Shown here in pieces: positions 41,676 through 52,343 of a stretch of 64,000 bases of DNA. The DNA comes from Escarpia spicata. Its lineage: Eukaryota; Annelida; Polychaeta; Sabellida; Siboglinidae. The stretch covers positions 22,370,371-22,434,370 of the forward strand of contig OZ023206.1 in NCBI GenBank assembly GCA_963995525.1, in the 5' to 3' direction. A model generated the notes under the pieces. The model was not told the DNA's origin, ran no database searches, and saw nothing but the letters and a program-made list of their open reading frames with translations. Both the position numbers and the translations under genes were made by a program. Within the stretch, counting starts at the first letter, position 1. Every line of letters begins with the position of its first letter.

Positions 41676-42143
41676 TGAAGAAGCTCCGACAACTGACCGA
41701 GCCCACTTGTGCAGATTCGCCGGTAACCGAATCGCCTTCGCCTCTGTTGTGTTCGTCGAAGGAACGGCAGATTTCTTTACATCTAACTTACGCCTGAAAC
41801 CCATCTTCCATTGTACGAAGCCTTCGAAGTCGCCAGGCGCAACGAAATGCGAACCACAAATAGTGCTAGTTGCCGTAGCATGGGCCCAGTCGGCCCTGTT
41901 GTTGTTTCGAACAAAACGTTTCCATTTCTGCCGAGTAACTGGCTCTTTGGGAAATTCGTGCACAGAATGGCCAGTCAGATTCGAATGGTTGCAGTTTGCA
42001 ACAACACATTTGTTCACCATTTCTATATGTGAATGAATGTATACCAGTTCAAATATCCACCAATGAAATCCAGCCGCCGAGAACGCTTGCGATCCCGGGA
42101 ATGTTTTCCACAACTGACGTCGCGATTCTGCCTGTCGCGGCAT
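41646..42143 (-). CDS. THAP-domain protein inside the Kolobok-like element
   Basis: The THAP domain starts at the internal Met at 42020 ('MVNKCVVANCNHSN'). It has the C2CH zinc signature: Cys in 'KCVVANC', then 'FPKEPVTRQKWKRFV', then 'ICGSHF' (Cys-x2-His), and an 'AVPST' end close to the AVPTIF box. Total 165 codons if the first Met at 42143 is used; about 124 from the THAP Met, which is the likelier start. THAP domains bind specific DNA, here presumably the element ends. No catalytic triad of a transposase follows. The frame is intact, so the copy is young or selected. Confidence 0.75.
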   Translation of the reverse strand: MPRQAESRRQLWKTFPGSQAFSAAGFHWWIFELVYIHSHIEMVNKCVVANCNHSNLTGHSVHEFPKEPVTRQKWKRFVRNNNRADWAHATATSTICGSHFVAPGDFEGFVQWKMGFRRKLDVKKSAVPSTNTTEAKAIRLPANLHKWARSVVGASSLVRVYTVPH

Positions 42144-42689
42144 TTTCGGAAAACAAACTTTTCGAAGCCTGCGCCAGGACAGGTCCCATTTAATGTCAAT
42201 TTTAGAAATGTTTCAGCAAACGTGTGGTTTCTGGGATGTCATTATATTGCAGAACACATGTACATGCATATTTTTATGTTTAGTAGCAATATTTCCCCCC
42301 CAGGATATGGCCTTTAATGAAGACACATCTTCTTGTAATTATTATTCACATCCACTATGTATATACACCCTGTATTTACAGTATTTTATAGATAAATGTG
42401 TTTTTGCTGACATTTACTCTTTTCTTATTTAAATAGTGCAATTTCATATTATTTACATTTTAATCTGCAGGTATATGATGTGCATTGATATATATCGATA
42501 TACAGTCAATATTCACGTTGTCTTCATTTTTGGGGAGGGCAGTATTTATATATTTTCTTTTCACCACGTTTAATGTTAGTTATTTTTCATTTTTATTTTT
42601 GGGACAGTGCATTATATATAGTATTTCCCCAAAGCTTAGTGTCTACACAATAACCAGTACGTAGAAATTGAAAATGTTAAGTCTAAGGA

Positions 42690-42875
42690 AATAGACTGGT
42701 GTCCCTAAGGGTTCAATTTTTGGGCCACTCTTGTTTATTATATATATATATATATATATATATAAATGACATAGCACTTTCTAGTGACCTTTTCAAATTC
42801 ATAACGTATGCTGACGACACCACCCTTACTAGTACACTAAACACATTTAACGATTCAGAAGGCCTCTTGACTCAG
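42690..42875 (+). pseudogene. LINE reverse-transcriptase scrap with an in-frame TA expansion
   Basis: The sequence reads 'TGVPKGSIFGPLLFIIY', then a (TA)n tract giving an in-frame Ile-Tyr run, then 'INDIALSSDLFKFITYADD', followed by 'TTLTS'. These are RT motifs 4 and 5 of a non-LTR element. The tract (42741-42763) has expanded at the ATATATAT core of the LIYIND motif. The fragment switches abruptly to LTR-element sequence at about 42880. Confidence 0.75.
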
Positions 42876-42884
42876 GCACTGGCA

Positions 42885-43265
42885 GTAAATAGTGACAATT
42901 ACTTTGGTAACCGACTTGATGATTTAGCTAGGGCTTTGCAGCTGGCCAGACAGAATACCGCGGAAAGCCGTCGGTACAATAGGGCCAGACTGCAAGCTCG
43001 TGCAAACGCTAAACAAATCAAGAAGGGCGATTTTTTGATCGTTACTGCCGAAGAACGTCTCACCCTTACCTCCCGGTGGGATCCACTGTGGCTAGTTACG
43101 AGGATACGGGGATCTACCTTATGGCCACACCAACAACAAACGGGTAAAACATGACGTGTTCACCGCGCGAAGGTACGACTCGCTGACCCATCCCTCAATT
43201 GGGACGAGGTCATTCGCACCGTCGGAACACAAAGGCCCCGCATTCGTCTGGTGGCTAACGTATCG
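42885..43265 (+). pseudogene. Integrase C-terminal end
   Basis: The frame encodes a helical basic segment ('RQNTAESRRYNRARLQARAN') and then 'KKGDFLIV' and 'SRWDPLWLVTRIRGSTLW', matching the small beta-barrel at the end of Ty3/retroviral integrases. A frameshift occurs near 43150, and a related frame continues to about 43265. Confidence 0.65.
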
Positions 43266-43710
43266 TCACGTCACGTCACGATCGCTCGATGACTGATGTC
43301 CCTGTGGCGCGGCCGGCCATTATAAGCCGATGCCGTGTTGCTCCGATAGTCAATCGTTCGAGTCGTTCCCGTTACCTGACGGTTTCGCCGCTGCTACTCG
43401 TACGGCGTGACGAACAGTGGCACAGCGTCGACTCTGGGGACATTGACTGCCCGTGGCCCCTTCGCTTAGTGCGACGACACGGACAGTGCAAATCATTTTT
43501 GAAGGTGAGAACTATCAAAATCAACGTTTAATTTGGAAACGGGCATTGTCACCTCCCACGGCGGTCCAACAAAAGCGTGCACGATGGGACTTAATCCCCA
43601 TTGTTTCGGCATTTTCACATTGACTCTGTTAATTGCTTCTTCTGTGTCGTTTAACCTTAATGTGCCACAGAAACTGACCGATGGCGTTTTCGTGACCGGA
43701 GGTCGTAGCT

Positions 43711-45205
43711 TTGGACGCCCCACATGCTGACGTCACATTGCAGAAGAAAGTCCAGTCGTTGCGTGCGTATATCCACTCCTTGCTTTCCTCTCATTCCACC
43801 CCTGGCGTGACGAAGTGGTCAAGGTTACAACGCTTACAAGTCATCGAGAGTCAGATTCCGCACGCGACTGCTGCTAGGATCCGTCGGACTTGGCGTGCGT
43901 TGTTTGACTCGGTGGTACAATACTACACAATGTGTTTGGCGTTGCGACGGAGGCATAGGTGGATTCGACTAAACGGTGGGTTCAGTAGGTACGTTCGGAC
44001 AATCAGCGCATAGTTCATAAATTCAATGAACTTGTGTCTGAGGTCAATCACACGTTTGCGGAGCTTCAACTCAACTGTAAATATATCCGGGACATCGAAG
44101 CGTACATCTCGAAATTGCACGACCATATTATGAAGTGGATGACTATTTCCACTATTGCTTTCGATAGCGACCGAGCCAGTCTCCGAATCGATCAGTGTTT
44201 ATCGGCTCTGGATAGTGTGCACCTATTTTGGATCCACCAGCTTAGTCGATATCGGAGACAACGCGCGGCACTAGAAAGTGGACTGTTTACAGAAGACTTT
44301 TTACCGCCGACGGATTTACGCATGATTTTGATGAATAGTCGCCATGGCCTGATTGCCCTGCGACTAGAATGGTATTACGAATTCGTCCGAATTGAAGCTA
44401 CGTGGGAGGATGAGGAACATTTAGTGTTTACTGCAGAATTACCACTGACCAATCATGTTAAGTATCTGCGTTACCACCTTTGGACTTGGCCTGTTGCATC
44501 TAATGCGTCCGGCTATAGTCTAAAACTTCAGGTATCGACATATCTTGCTTATGATACGCTCAGTGTGGATATGTTTTTACCGCATGATTGTTTGGGACGT
44601 GATTAATGTGTTTGTAAAACGGGTCTCGTCTTTACAAAGGAAGGCTTAACATGTCCGCGGAGGATAATCACTAACAATCAAGATCTCCGTAAGACATACC
44701 TGGTCACGATTACTCGTTCCCCTACAACGGCTAGGTTATTCCACCAAAATGGTCATAATACGTTTATTATTTTATCCCAGGGTGAACCGTGTAATGTATT
44801 TTGTCCTGGATCGCCGAGTAACGCAGGTTATTTGTCGTATGGCCTGTATGTCATTCATGTCCGCGAGGGATGTCGGGTCGTTGGTCGTGTGTGGACCTTA
44901 CACGGTATGGTTAAACATTCACTACATATTGATGTTCAATCTCAAATGATTCCCACTGCGCCATTGAATTGGTTCGACCTTGTGTCACACCAAACTATTC
45001 AGTCTTGAACACCCCAGCTTGGAAATTTCTGTCTGAAATCAAAGATGTAAGCATAGCGACGTTGGCCGTGTCAACTGATTAACCTGATTTGATTAATTGG
45101 GCGCCATCGTCCCACTACCGCTGGTGTTTTTTGTTATTCCTGGTCCTGCCTATTGCCGCCGGTGCACTGCTAATTTATTGGTGTCGCCACAAATGGCCTA
45201 TGTGA
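43711..45205 (+). pseudogene. Decayed envelope-like coding region
   Basis: Open segments 43711-44013 and 44034-44606 and a further out-of-frame segment to about 45000 are separated by frame changes and stops. Features seen separately: an Arg-rich helical segment, helical stretches, a Cys-containing region after 44600 with several spaced cysteines, and a hydrophobic segment at about 45122-45180 followed by basic residues, as in a single membrane anchor with a short tail. This matches the plan of env-like genes in some invertebrate LTR elements. It is interrupted in at least three places and cannot make a full product. Assignment is from layout rather than a clear motif. Confidence 0.5.
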
Positions 45206-45300
45206 CGCCGGGCGCGTCCTGTTCATTCTGTCCCCGAAGCACCTGTAGTTACCCTACCTGAAACCAGTAGCGACGTTCCGGGTGAATGCGTCACGATGTT

Positions 45301-46311
45301 AAGAGAGCACGCGACAATCTTTGGGTTGACGTCAACTTAACTGACGTCTTTGACTTGTGTCTCTTTGATAGCTGCACCGGCCGATTATCCTTCTACGGTT
45401 GTTGTTCACTTGATCATGTTTCTATTACATTTTGTTTCTCGTAAGTTGCCCACGAGTGTGTGCAACCATTGTACAAATGTTAATCGGATAGTTACGTGAC
45501 TTTGTCGAATTGTTTAAGATGCTTATGCAGTGGGTTGTAGTGCATAACCGCTTGTTGTTCTTATATATTGATATGACTATGTGACCATTGCTTCCTGTTT
45601 CATGTACAAGATATTAAGCTATATTATTCATTGTGTATTTGACGATTGTGTTTATGATTTATTTTCCTCCCGACGACCACCTTCTCGAAACTTTGGTGGT
45701 TCTTGAAATTAAGGTCCCACTGCGCTGTTCACGTGCGCGGCGTCAATTGCACATGCATGAGGTGATGCATTGTTTATGGATTACTGAATTGTGCTTGAGC
45801 AACCGTTTACTATATTGACGTCGTGTCAGCAAATTATGGCGCTAGCGTGTTTTCGCAGCAAGCAGTTTCACCGTTTTAAAATTGTAAGTTCTTCACACAA
45901 AGCAAATTTTCAAAAACAATAGCTTTGCATAAAAGGATCAAACAGATGGTAGCGTTACAATATGAACATCCTATAGAATAGTTTGGTAAGGATTTTGTCG
46001 AATCGATTTTTCGACACGTCTATTGAAGTATCTAATGTGAGATTCGGCAAAATATGAAAGGCGACAGAAACTCGTAGGCAGAATAAACGGTTCTAGTGTA
46101 CGTAAATCTATATAACTATGGATGAGTTTCCTGAAATGCATTGCCAATTGGTAGATCGAAAGTCAATGATTCACGGAAGAGAAGGAACGGAGAAAGAGAC
46201 AAGTGTACATCGACGTCTAAGAGAATGTACACTTACAATCATTCAAAATTGACATATTAATATATGATTATATTTTACTTCAACTATTGTTTTCAATTGT
46301 GTCATCAACAG
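45301..46311. other. DNA between the LTR remnant and the PKS gene
   Basis: No gene is recognised. A splice acceptor at 46311 (CATCAACAG) directly before the PKS start exon implies that a 5' untranslated exon, and hence the promoter, lies somewhere upstream in or beyond this stretch. I could not identify it. Confidence 0.45.
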
Positions 46312-46336
46312 CATTTATCCTTCCAGCACTCCGACC

Positions 46337-49300
46337 ATGTCGTCCAAGCAGAAGATTGCCATCGTTGGCATTGGGTGTCGCTTCGCCGGGGGAATCGACA
46401 ACGTAGACGAATTCTGGAAGGTAACATAACATAAGTTTCTCCATCGCCACTTATTTATATCGCTGTTATAACACATGTCGCTGTTATAACATATGGTTTA
46501 ATACACGTCTTGTCGTGTCACACTAAAATGGTAAGTCGGAATAGTCCAGTCATTCTATGCCCAAAAGAGGGCCAACCTCAAACAAATTGCAATAGTAATT
46601 ATGACAGTATTTTTAGGTAGTGCTATATGACGATAATGACATGTGGTCAAATGTCGCTGCCTGTGACGTTTTGGCTTAGTGAAATGTAGGGGAAGGCATT
46701 ATTTAGGCTGTTATATATATTTTTTCTTTGCATATTTCATATATATTTTGCATTCCATTAACAAGACAATGGATTAATCTACCCAGCGATTTATAATAAG
46801 GATAAATTCGTTAAATATTAATGTGAACAATCGTTTTTAAACACAGTGAACCCCGATCGACTTTTAGTCGCATTGGGGGGATTAGCGTTGCGATGTAACG
46901 TTGACTTAATCTATTTGCAATTGAATAAATGGATGGTGGTGATGTGGTCTTGCGAGGGTGAGTTGTCGCTTCAGCTGGTCCTTCTAGCGCCAGTGGAGGG
47001 CCTTCTATTTCGGTTGCCCTGACGAAGCTCACCATAAAATACAACTTATGGTATACAGATGTTATTCATGCGCGAGACGCGGTCTGCATAGCGGAGCTGT
47101 CTGAGCATCAACATGGAATCGATGCTCCGAAGGTTTGCCTTTTCCAGGACCTCTTTGTTGGAGACATTGTCCTGCCAATGCAGTCCCGTGATGGAGCGCC
47201 GACATCGCTGGTGAACCATTCAAGCATTTGTACTTGCTTTCTGTAGAGGAACCACGCCTCTGCCCCATACAAAAGGGTAGTTAGGAATGACGACGACAGC
47301 CTTGTATACTTGTATCTTTGTTGACAAACGCAGCGAGTGATTCTGCCATACGTACATTTCACAAGGCGACCGAGTGAACTGTTAACAGTGACAAACTACA
47401 ATCCGTTGGGATGTAGTTGCGGAAAGAACGGACTTGAGTGTACTTCTGTGAGTGCGTGGTGTGTCAAATTGCAACTAACATCTCCGTGGAAACTCTCAAC
47501 GACAGCAGTGTTTGAATGTGTCATGTACCAGTAAATGTCACTTATGTTAAGCAATAATAAGGATGTACGTACACACTTCACTGCAATTTTTATAGCGTAT
47601 GGTTTTGGTGACGATAACTGATATTGGAATAAGTACCTGAGTTAAAATATCAACCAAATACAAAGCATACTAACATATTCATGAAAACGGTGTCAGTATT
47701 TATAAACAGTAGCTAAGGACATAAACTGTGTTGAAATAAACAAGTTTATGACTATATATGTAAGCAAAATTGGGTTGATCGCAAAGCTACTTCCAATGGC
47801 GGCTAAAATTCGGGTTTCACTGTGTTTAGAAAATAATTTTCATGTTATTATTAAGTGGAATTAAACTTGATGTATATCGTTGTATTAACCAATCCATACC
47901 CCTTCCAAAGGTGTACATCATGTGTAGAAATTGAGCAAAGAATATAGAATACTTACCTTAAATAAGTCCTTTCCCTAGATTTCACTATGACAAAAGTGAC
48001 CGGCAACGATTTTCGACCACTTGTCATTATCGTCAGAAATGAAAATGTTCCACCACGTGAATTTCTGTGGACTTTTTTTCAACTAAAAACGGGGTACATG
48101 TAAATTGCGATAATTTGTAAATGTGTTTAGAATATGATTCTGACCTTAATATTCATTGCAATGACACTTGTTAGGTGCAATTACACAGCTAAATGCACTG
48201 CTGAACAATTTCCCCGCCGCATATCTTCACATCTTCTTTCACGTTGTGGCAGTCTCGGTTGGTCCACTGTGACATGGGAAGACGGGGGTGGAGGTGTGGT
48301 GGGGGTTGTGGGGGTGGTGGGGGTGGTGGGTGTGGTGGGGGTGGTGGGGGTGGTGGGGGTGGTGCTGGTGGGGGTGGTGTGGGTGGTGGGGGTAGTGGGG
48401 GTGGTGGGGGTGTTGGGAGTGGTGGGGTGGTGGGGATGGTGGGGTTGGTGGGGGTGGTGGGGGTGGGGGAAGGGGTGCTATTGAAAAAACGCCGCCTATT
48501 ATTGGGGGGACACCAAACAATATGTCTACCCTCCAATTGCCTTTCACCTTTCACAGTCAACAAAACTATAGTTTATTTGTCTCATAAAACTTACATTTCC
48601 ACCCGCCATTGACGCTCGCCACAAAAATAAACATTCACGCTCACATTTAATGGGGGGGGGGCAGAACCATATGTCTGCCCCAAGAGAAATTCCAGGGGGC
48701 AATTGCCCCCTGCCCCCCTGTTCCCTCGTCTATGCACTAGAACATATCACACATCACCAGTCTCCTAACGCGGATAAGTAAACAGCGGGCGTTCATTACG
48801 AGGACTCAACATTTAAGGAATATCCATGTAGAAGAACAAACTAAAATTCCCACCCTGCACTGCACCGTGATAGCTACCCGTAGTAACATTGGATATAATG
48901 AACAGTTTAACGCTGTCAACGTGTTCCTTATAAAAGCGTCCATTTTATTGAGTTTAGACCGCATCTAAAGACGACAATGTTGTATAACCGGATTACTTGG
49001 ATTTGCTCTTCAGGCGCTGTCTGAGGGCCGCGATTGCAGTAGACCGCTGCCCCAGGACCGCTTCGACGTCGCCGCCTTCTACTACCCGGACGTGAAGAAG
49101 AACGGAAGGATGTACTGCGAGCGCGGCGGCTTCCTCAAGGAGGAAGTGCTCAAGTTCGACAGGCAGTTCTTCAAAATTCCGCCAGGTGACTATGTAGATT
49201 AGTTTGTCTTGGACACTGTATTTTGTTGTCCCAGCAACTGTGTTAATATATTAACATGTTTTTCATCAATCTATTAATAGAGAATTATGACTGGAATAAA

Positions 49301-51010
49301 AACGAAATAAGAAAACTAGCACAGCTGTGGTCATGGTTGTTAATTATTGACTATACAAATGCACGACTGTCACATAAAAGGGTATTATTTATGCATTCTG
49401 ACATTTGTACTACGAAGTAGCATTAATATGAATATAAGAATCGATAATGAATATAAGAATCGATAATGAAAATTACACACGGGCGCGGATTCAGGGGACG
49501 TGGGGGTGCACGCCCCCGTATTGCTTGAACAAGCGTCAATGGGGTTGGAGGTATTTTGCGGATCCAGGGGTGGGTACATGTTTTTGGCGTCAAGGCAGTG
49601 CAGTTGGAGGTTTTTGGTTATCCACGAGGGGTACAGTTGCCGGTCCTTGGTGAGTTTCAAGGGAGGGTGTAGTTGAAGGTTTATGGTCAGCCTCAAAGGG
49701 GTGAAGGGGGGCTGGTCAAATCCTAGATCCTTCTGACGTGCGTGATGCCAAAGACGATAAAGAAATGAGCATCACGTCGACAATGAGGTTTTTCTTCTCT
49801 TTTCCCTGTCTGTCAGGGATGAGGCTAGTCTCGATTCCGATGATCGATTACTGTTATCTTTTTTCGACAAAGAGGGCCGACAATATAATATTTGTCTGTT
49901 TCAGACGAGGCGGAACAATTGGACCCTCAAGTTCGTCTCCTTTTGGAAGTGTCACAGGAAGCGTTTGAAGATGCAGGACTGCCGCCCAAATCGATGAAGG
50001 GATCAAACACAGGTTCGATTATGTCACACAGTTTGAAACCAACCCCAGTATTGTAACGAATGTCGCTCAGGTATTGTATTTTATTTGAAGTGGAAAAACC
50101 TTTACTGTACATGAAATGGACATTTTCCTGTGGGTTCAAGTCAATGAAGGGATGGAACACAGGATTCATTTCTTTAACGTGTCTACCGTACTTAGTAGGC
50201 ATTGCTGTATTATTGCACTTGATGGTGGAATTTATATTTCGATTATTTTCAAATTTCACACAATTTCAAATTCACAGATTTACTGGAGATGGGTTGACAT
50301 GCACTACGCTTAGGCCTACCTACATGCGGCAATTATATCGCCTCTGTCCGGCTAACGAAACCGAAATGATTTATGTTGATTATATTGTCACATGTTTCAT
50401 TATAGGTGTATTCATTGGTGTAACATTTTTTATTGTAGAAATGTTAATTGTATTTGCGTTGGTGGCCTCGTGTGGGTGCAGTTGGAGGTATTGGATAAAC
50501 TACGAGTGGTATTTGTGAACAATAATAATGCTTCACTATATGTTTATTCATTTCTAACATGTTTCACTAGAGGTGTGTTCATTTTTAACATGTTTCATTA
50601 TAAATTATGTGTATTTACTTTAACATGTTTCACTACAGGTGTGTTCATTGTGTAATATGTTTCGTTATAAGTGTGTTCATGGATGTAACATGTTTTGTCT
50701 TAGGAATATTCATGGATTTAGCATATGTCGTAACTGTGTTCATGGTTTAACATGTTTCATCATAGGTGTATTCATGGGTGTAACAGCGAATGATTACCAA
50801 GCTTTAAACACGTCTCCCGTGAGTCATATTTCGCAGTACACGAATTCTGGTAAGTGTTGTCCGCTTACATTGTTATAATTTTATAATCGTTAATATGAAT
50901 AAATGAATTACAGGAATTAACAAATTACCATCAACACCTAAATACTCCATAACGGAGGCTGATATCGATCTCATCGCTTTATCAGCAGTTCAAATGTGTT
51001 ATATATGTGT

Positions 51011-51041
<31 letters not shown>

Positions 51042-51071
51042 GTATATATATATATACATATACATATATAC

Positions 51072-51115
<44 letters not shown>

Positions 51116-52288
51116 TTATAAATATATACAGCTGTATATATAAATATATATCATGACCCATCTGAACGAATACACTTCATTTATTGCGTTACACGTACCC
51201 GAACGCTTACAAATTACACAGCCATTTGATACCGTTAACATCAATAACAAATTGCAGGTAATTGTCTATTATTCTAGTTAATAATTAGTTAGTACTGTAT
51301 TAACTAATTAATATCCATTAATTCTTAGTTAAATGCAACTTCCAATATATTTATTGAATTAACTACCAGTTATACATAATATGTATACGTAACATTATAT
51401 ATATATATATACATATATGTGTGTATATAGATATATAATTATATATATATATAATAAATAATACGTCTTACAATTACATTATTAAAGAATAACAATAAAT
51501 AAATATAAAAAATAATTAATTTATTTGTAGATGTAAATAAACAAGTACGTGTATAAAACAAAACAATAAGGTGGATAATAAATTGTGAACAATAATAATT
51601 AAAAACTATTCCGAATATAGAAAGAAAATCGGTAGACTAATTGGTATCTTGTTTCCTTAACTGATTACAGGGACAAACAGTTGTATGATAGCGAATCGCA
51701 TCTCATAAGAGTACGACCTAAACTGGCCGAGTTTCAGCGTCGAAACGGCTTGTTCGTCGTCGCTCTACACGACGCATCTGGCATGCGAGGCAATCCGCCG
51801 AGGCGAGTGCAACATGGCGCTGGCTGGTGGAGTCAACCTTCTTCTCATGCCCAACATCTTCATCGGCTTCTGTCAAGCAGGTAACAGCGACACATTCTGT
51901 TGATTACTCATTTTATAGTCACAGTAATACCGGAGCTCACCCGTGTGGGCCTAACTATAAGGGAAGGATGGGCGATAAGTGTATTTAACTCGTGTAATCA
52001 TTCAATTGTACGAACTCACATACAACTATTAAACAAGCTGATCCTCTTGCACACATATTTATATATGTATGGTTTGGTGTTTGCAGTAGATTACAAATGA
52101 ACAACATTGTTGTTTGCCTACTTATATATTCAACATTTTGAGGTATATTTGTTCAGTTATCAATTATGTGTTTTATGTTAGTCGTTTTCTTCATGGCCGC
52201 ACGTCTCTAGCAAAATATGGAAATGAATAATACAGCCACAGTGAATCCACTAGACGTATAATATAATTCCACGAGTTTATGTGATTAA

Positions 52289-52343
<55 letters not shown>

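Larger units (their letters stand above)
41236..42313 (-). mobile_element. Kolobok-like DNA transposon derivative with THAP domain
   Basis: Terminal inverted repeats AGGCCATATCCTGG (41236-41249) and CCAGGATATGGCCT (42300-42313) are perfect and flanked by TTAA (41232-41235, 42314-42317). TTAA duplication plus a THAP-domain protein inside is the hallmark of Kolobok elements. At 1078 bp it lacks the catalytic part of the transposase, so it is an internally deleted or two-gene derivative. Confidence 0.85.
42880..45300 (+). mobile_element. 3' half of an LTR element with envelope-like region, decayed
   Basis: In order: the C-terminal end of an integrase (42885-43265), a spacer, then a long stretch (43711-45205) with features of a retroviral-type envelope glycoprotein. 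Gag, RT and most of the integrase are missing, and no LTR pair is identifiable. This is the family that also left the scrap at 10459-10535. Errantivirus-like relationship is inference. Confidence 0.65.
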
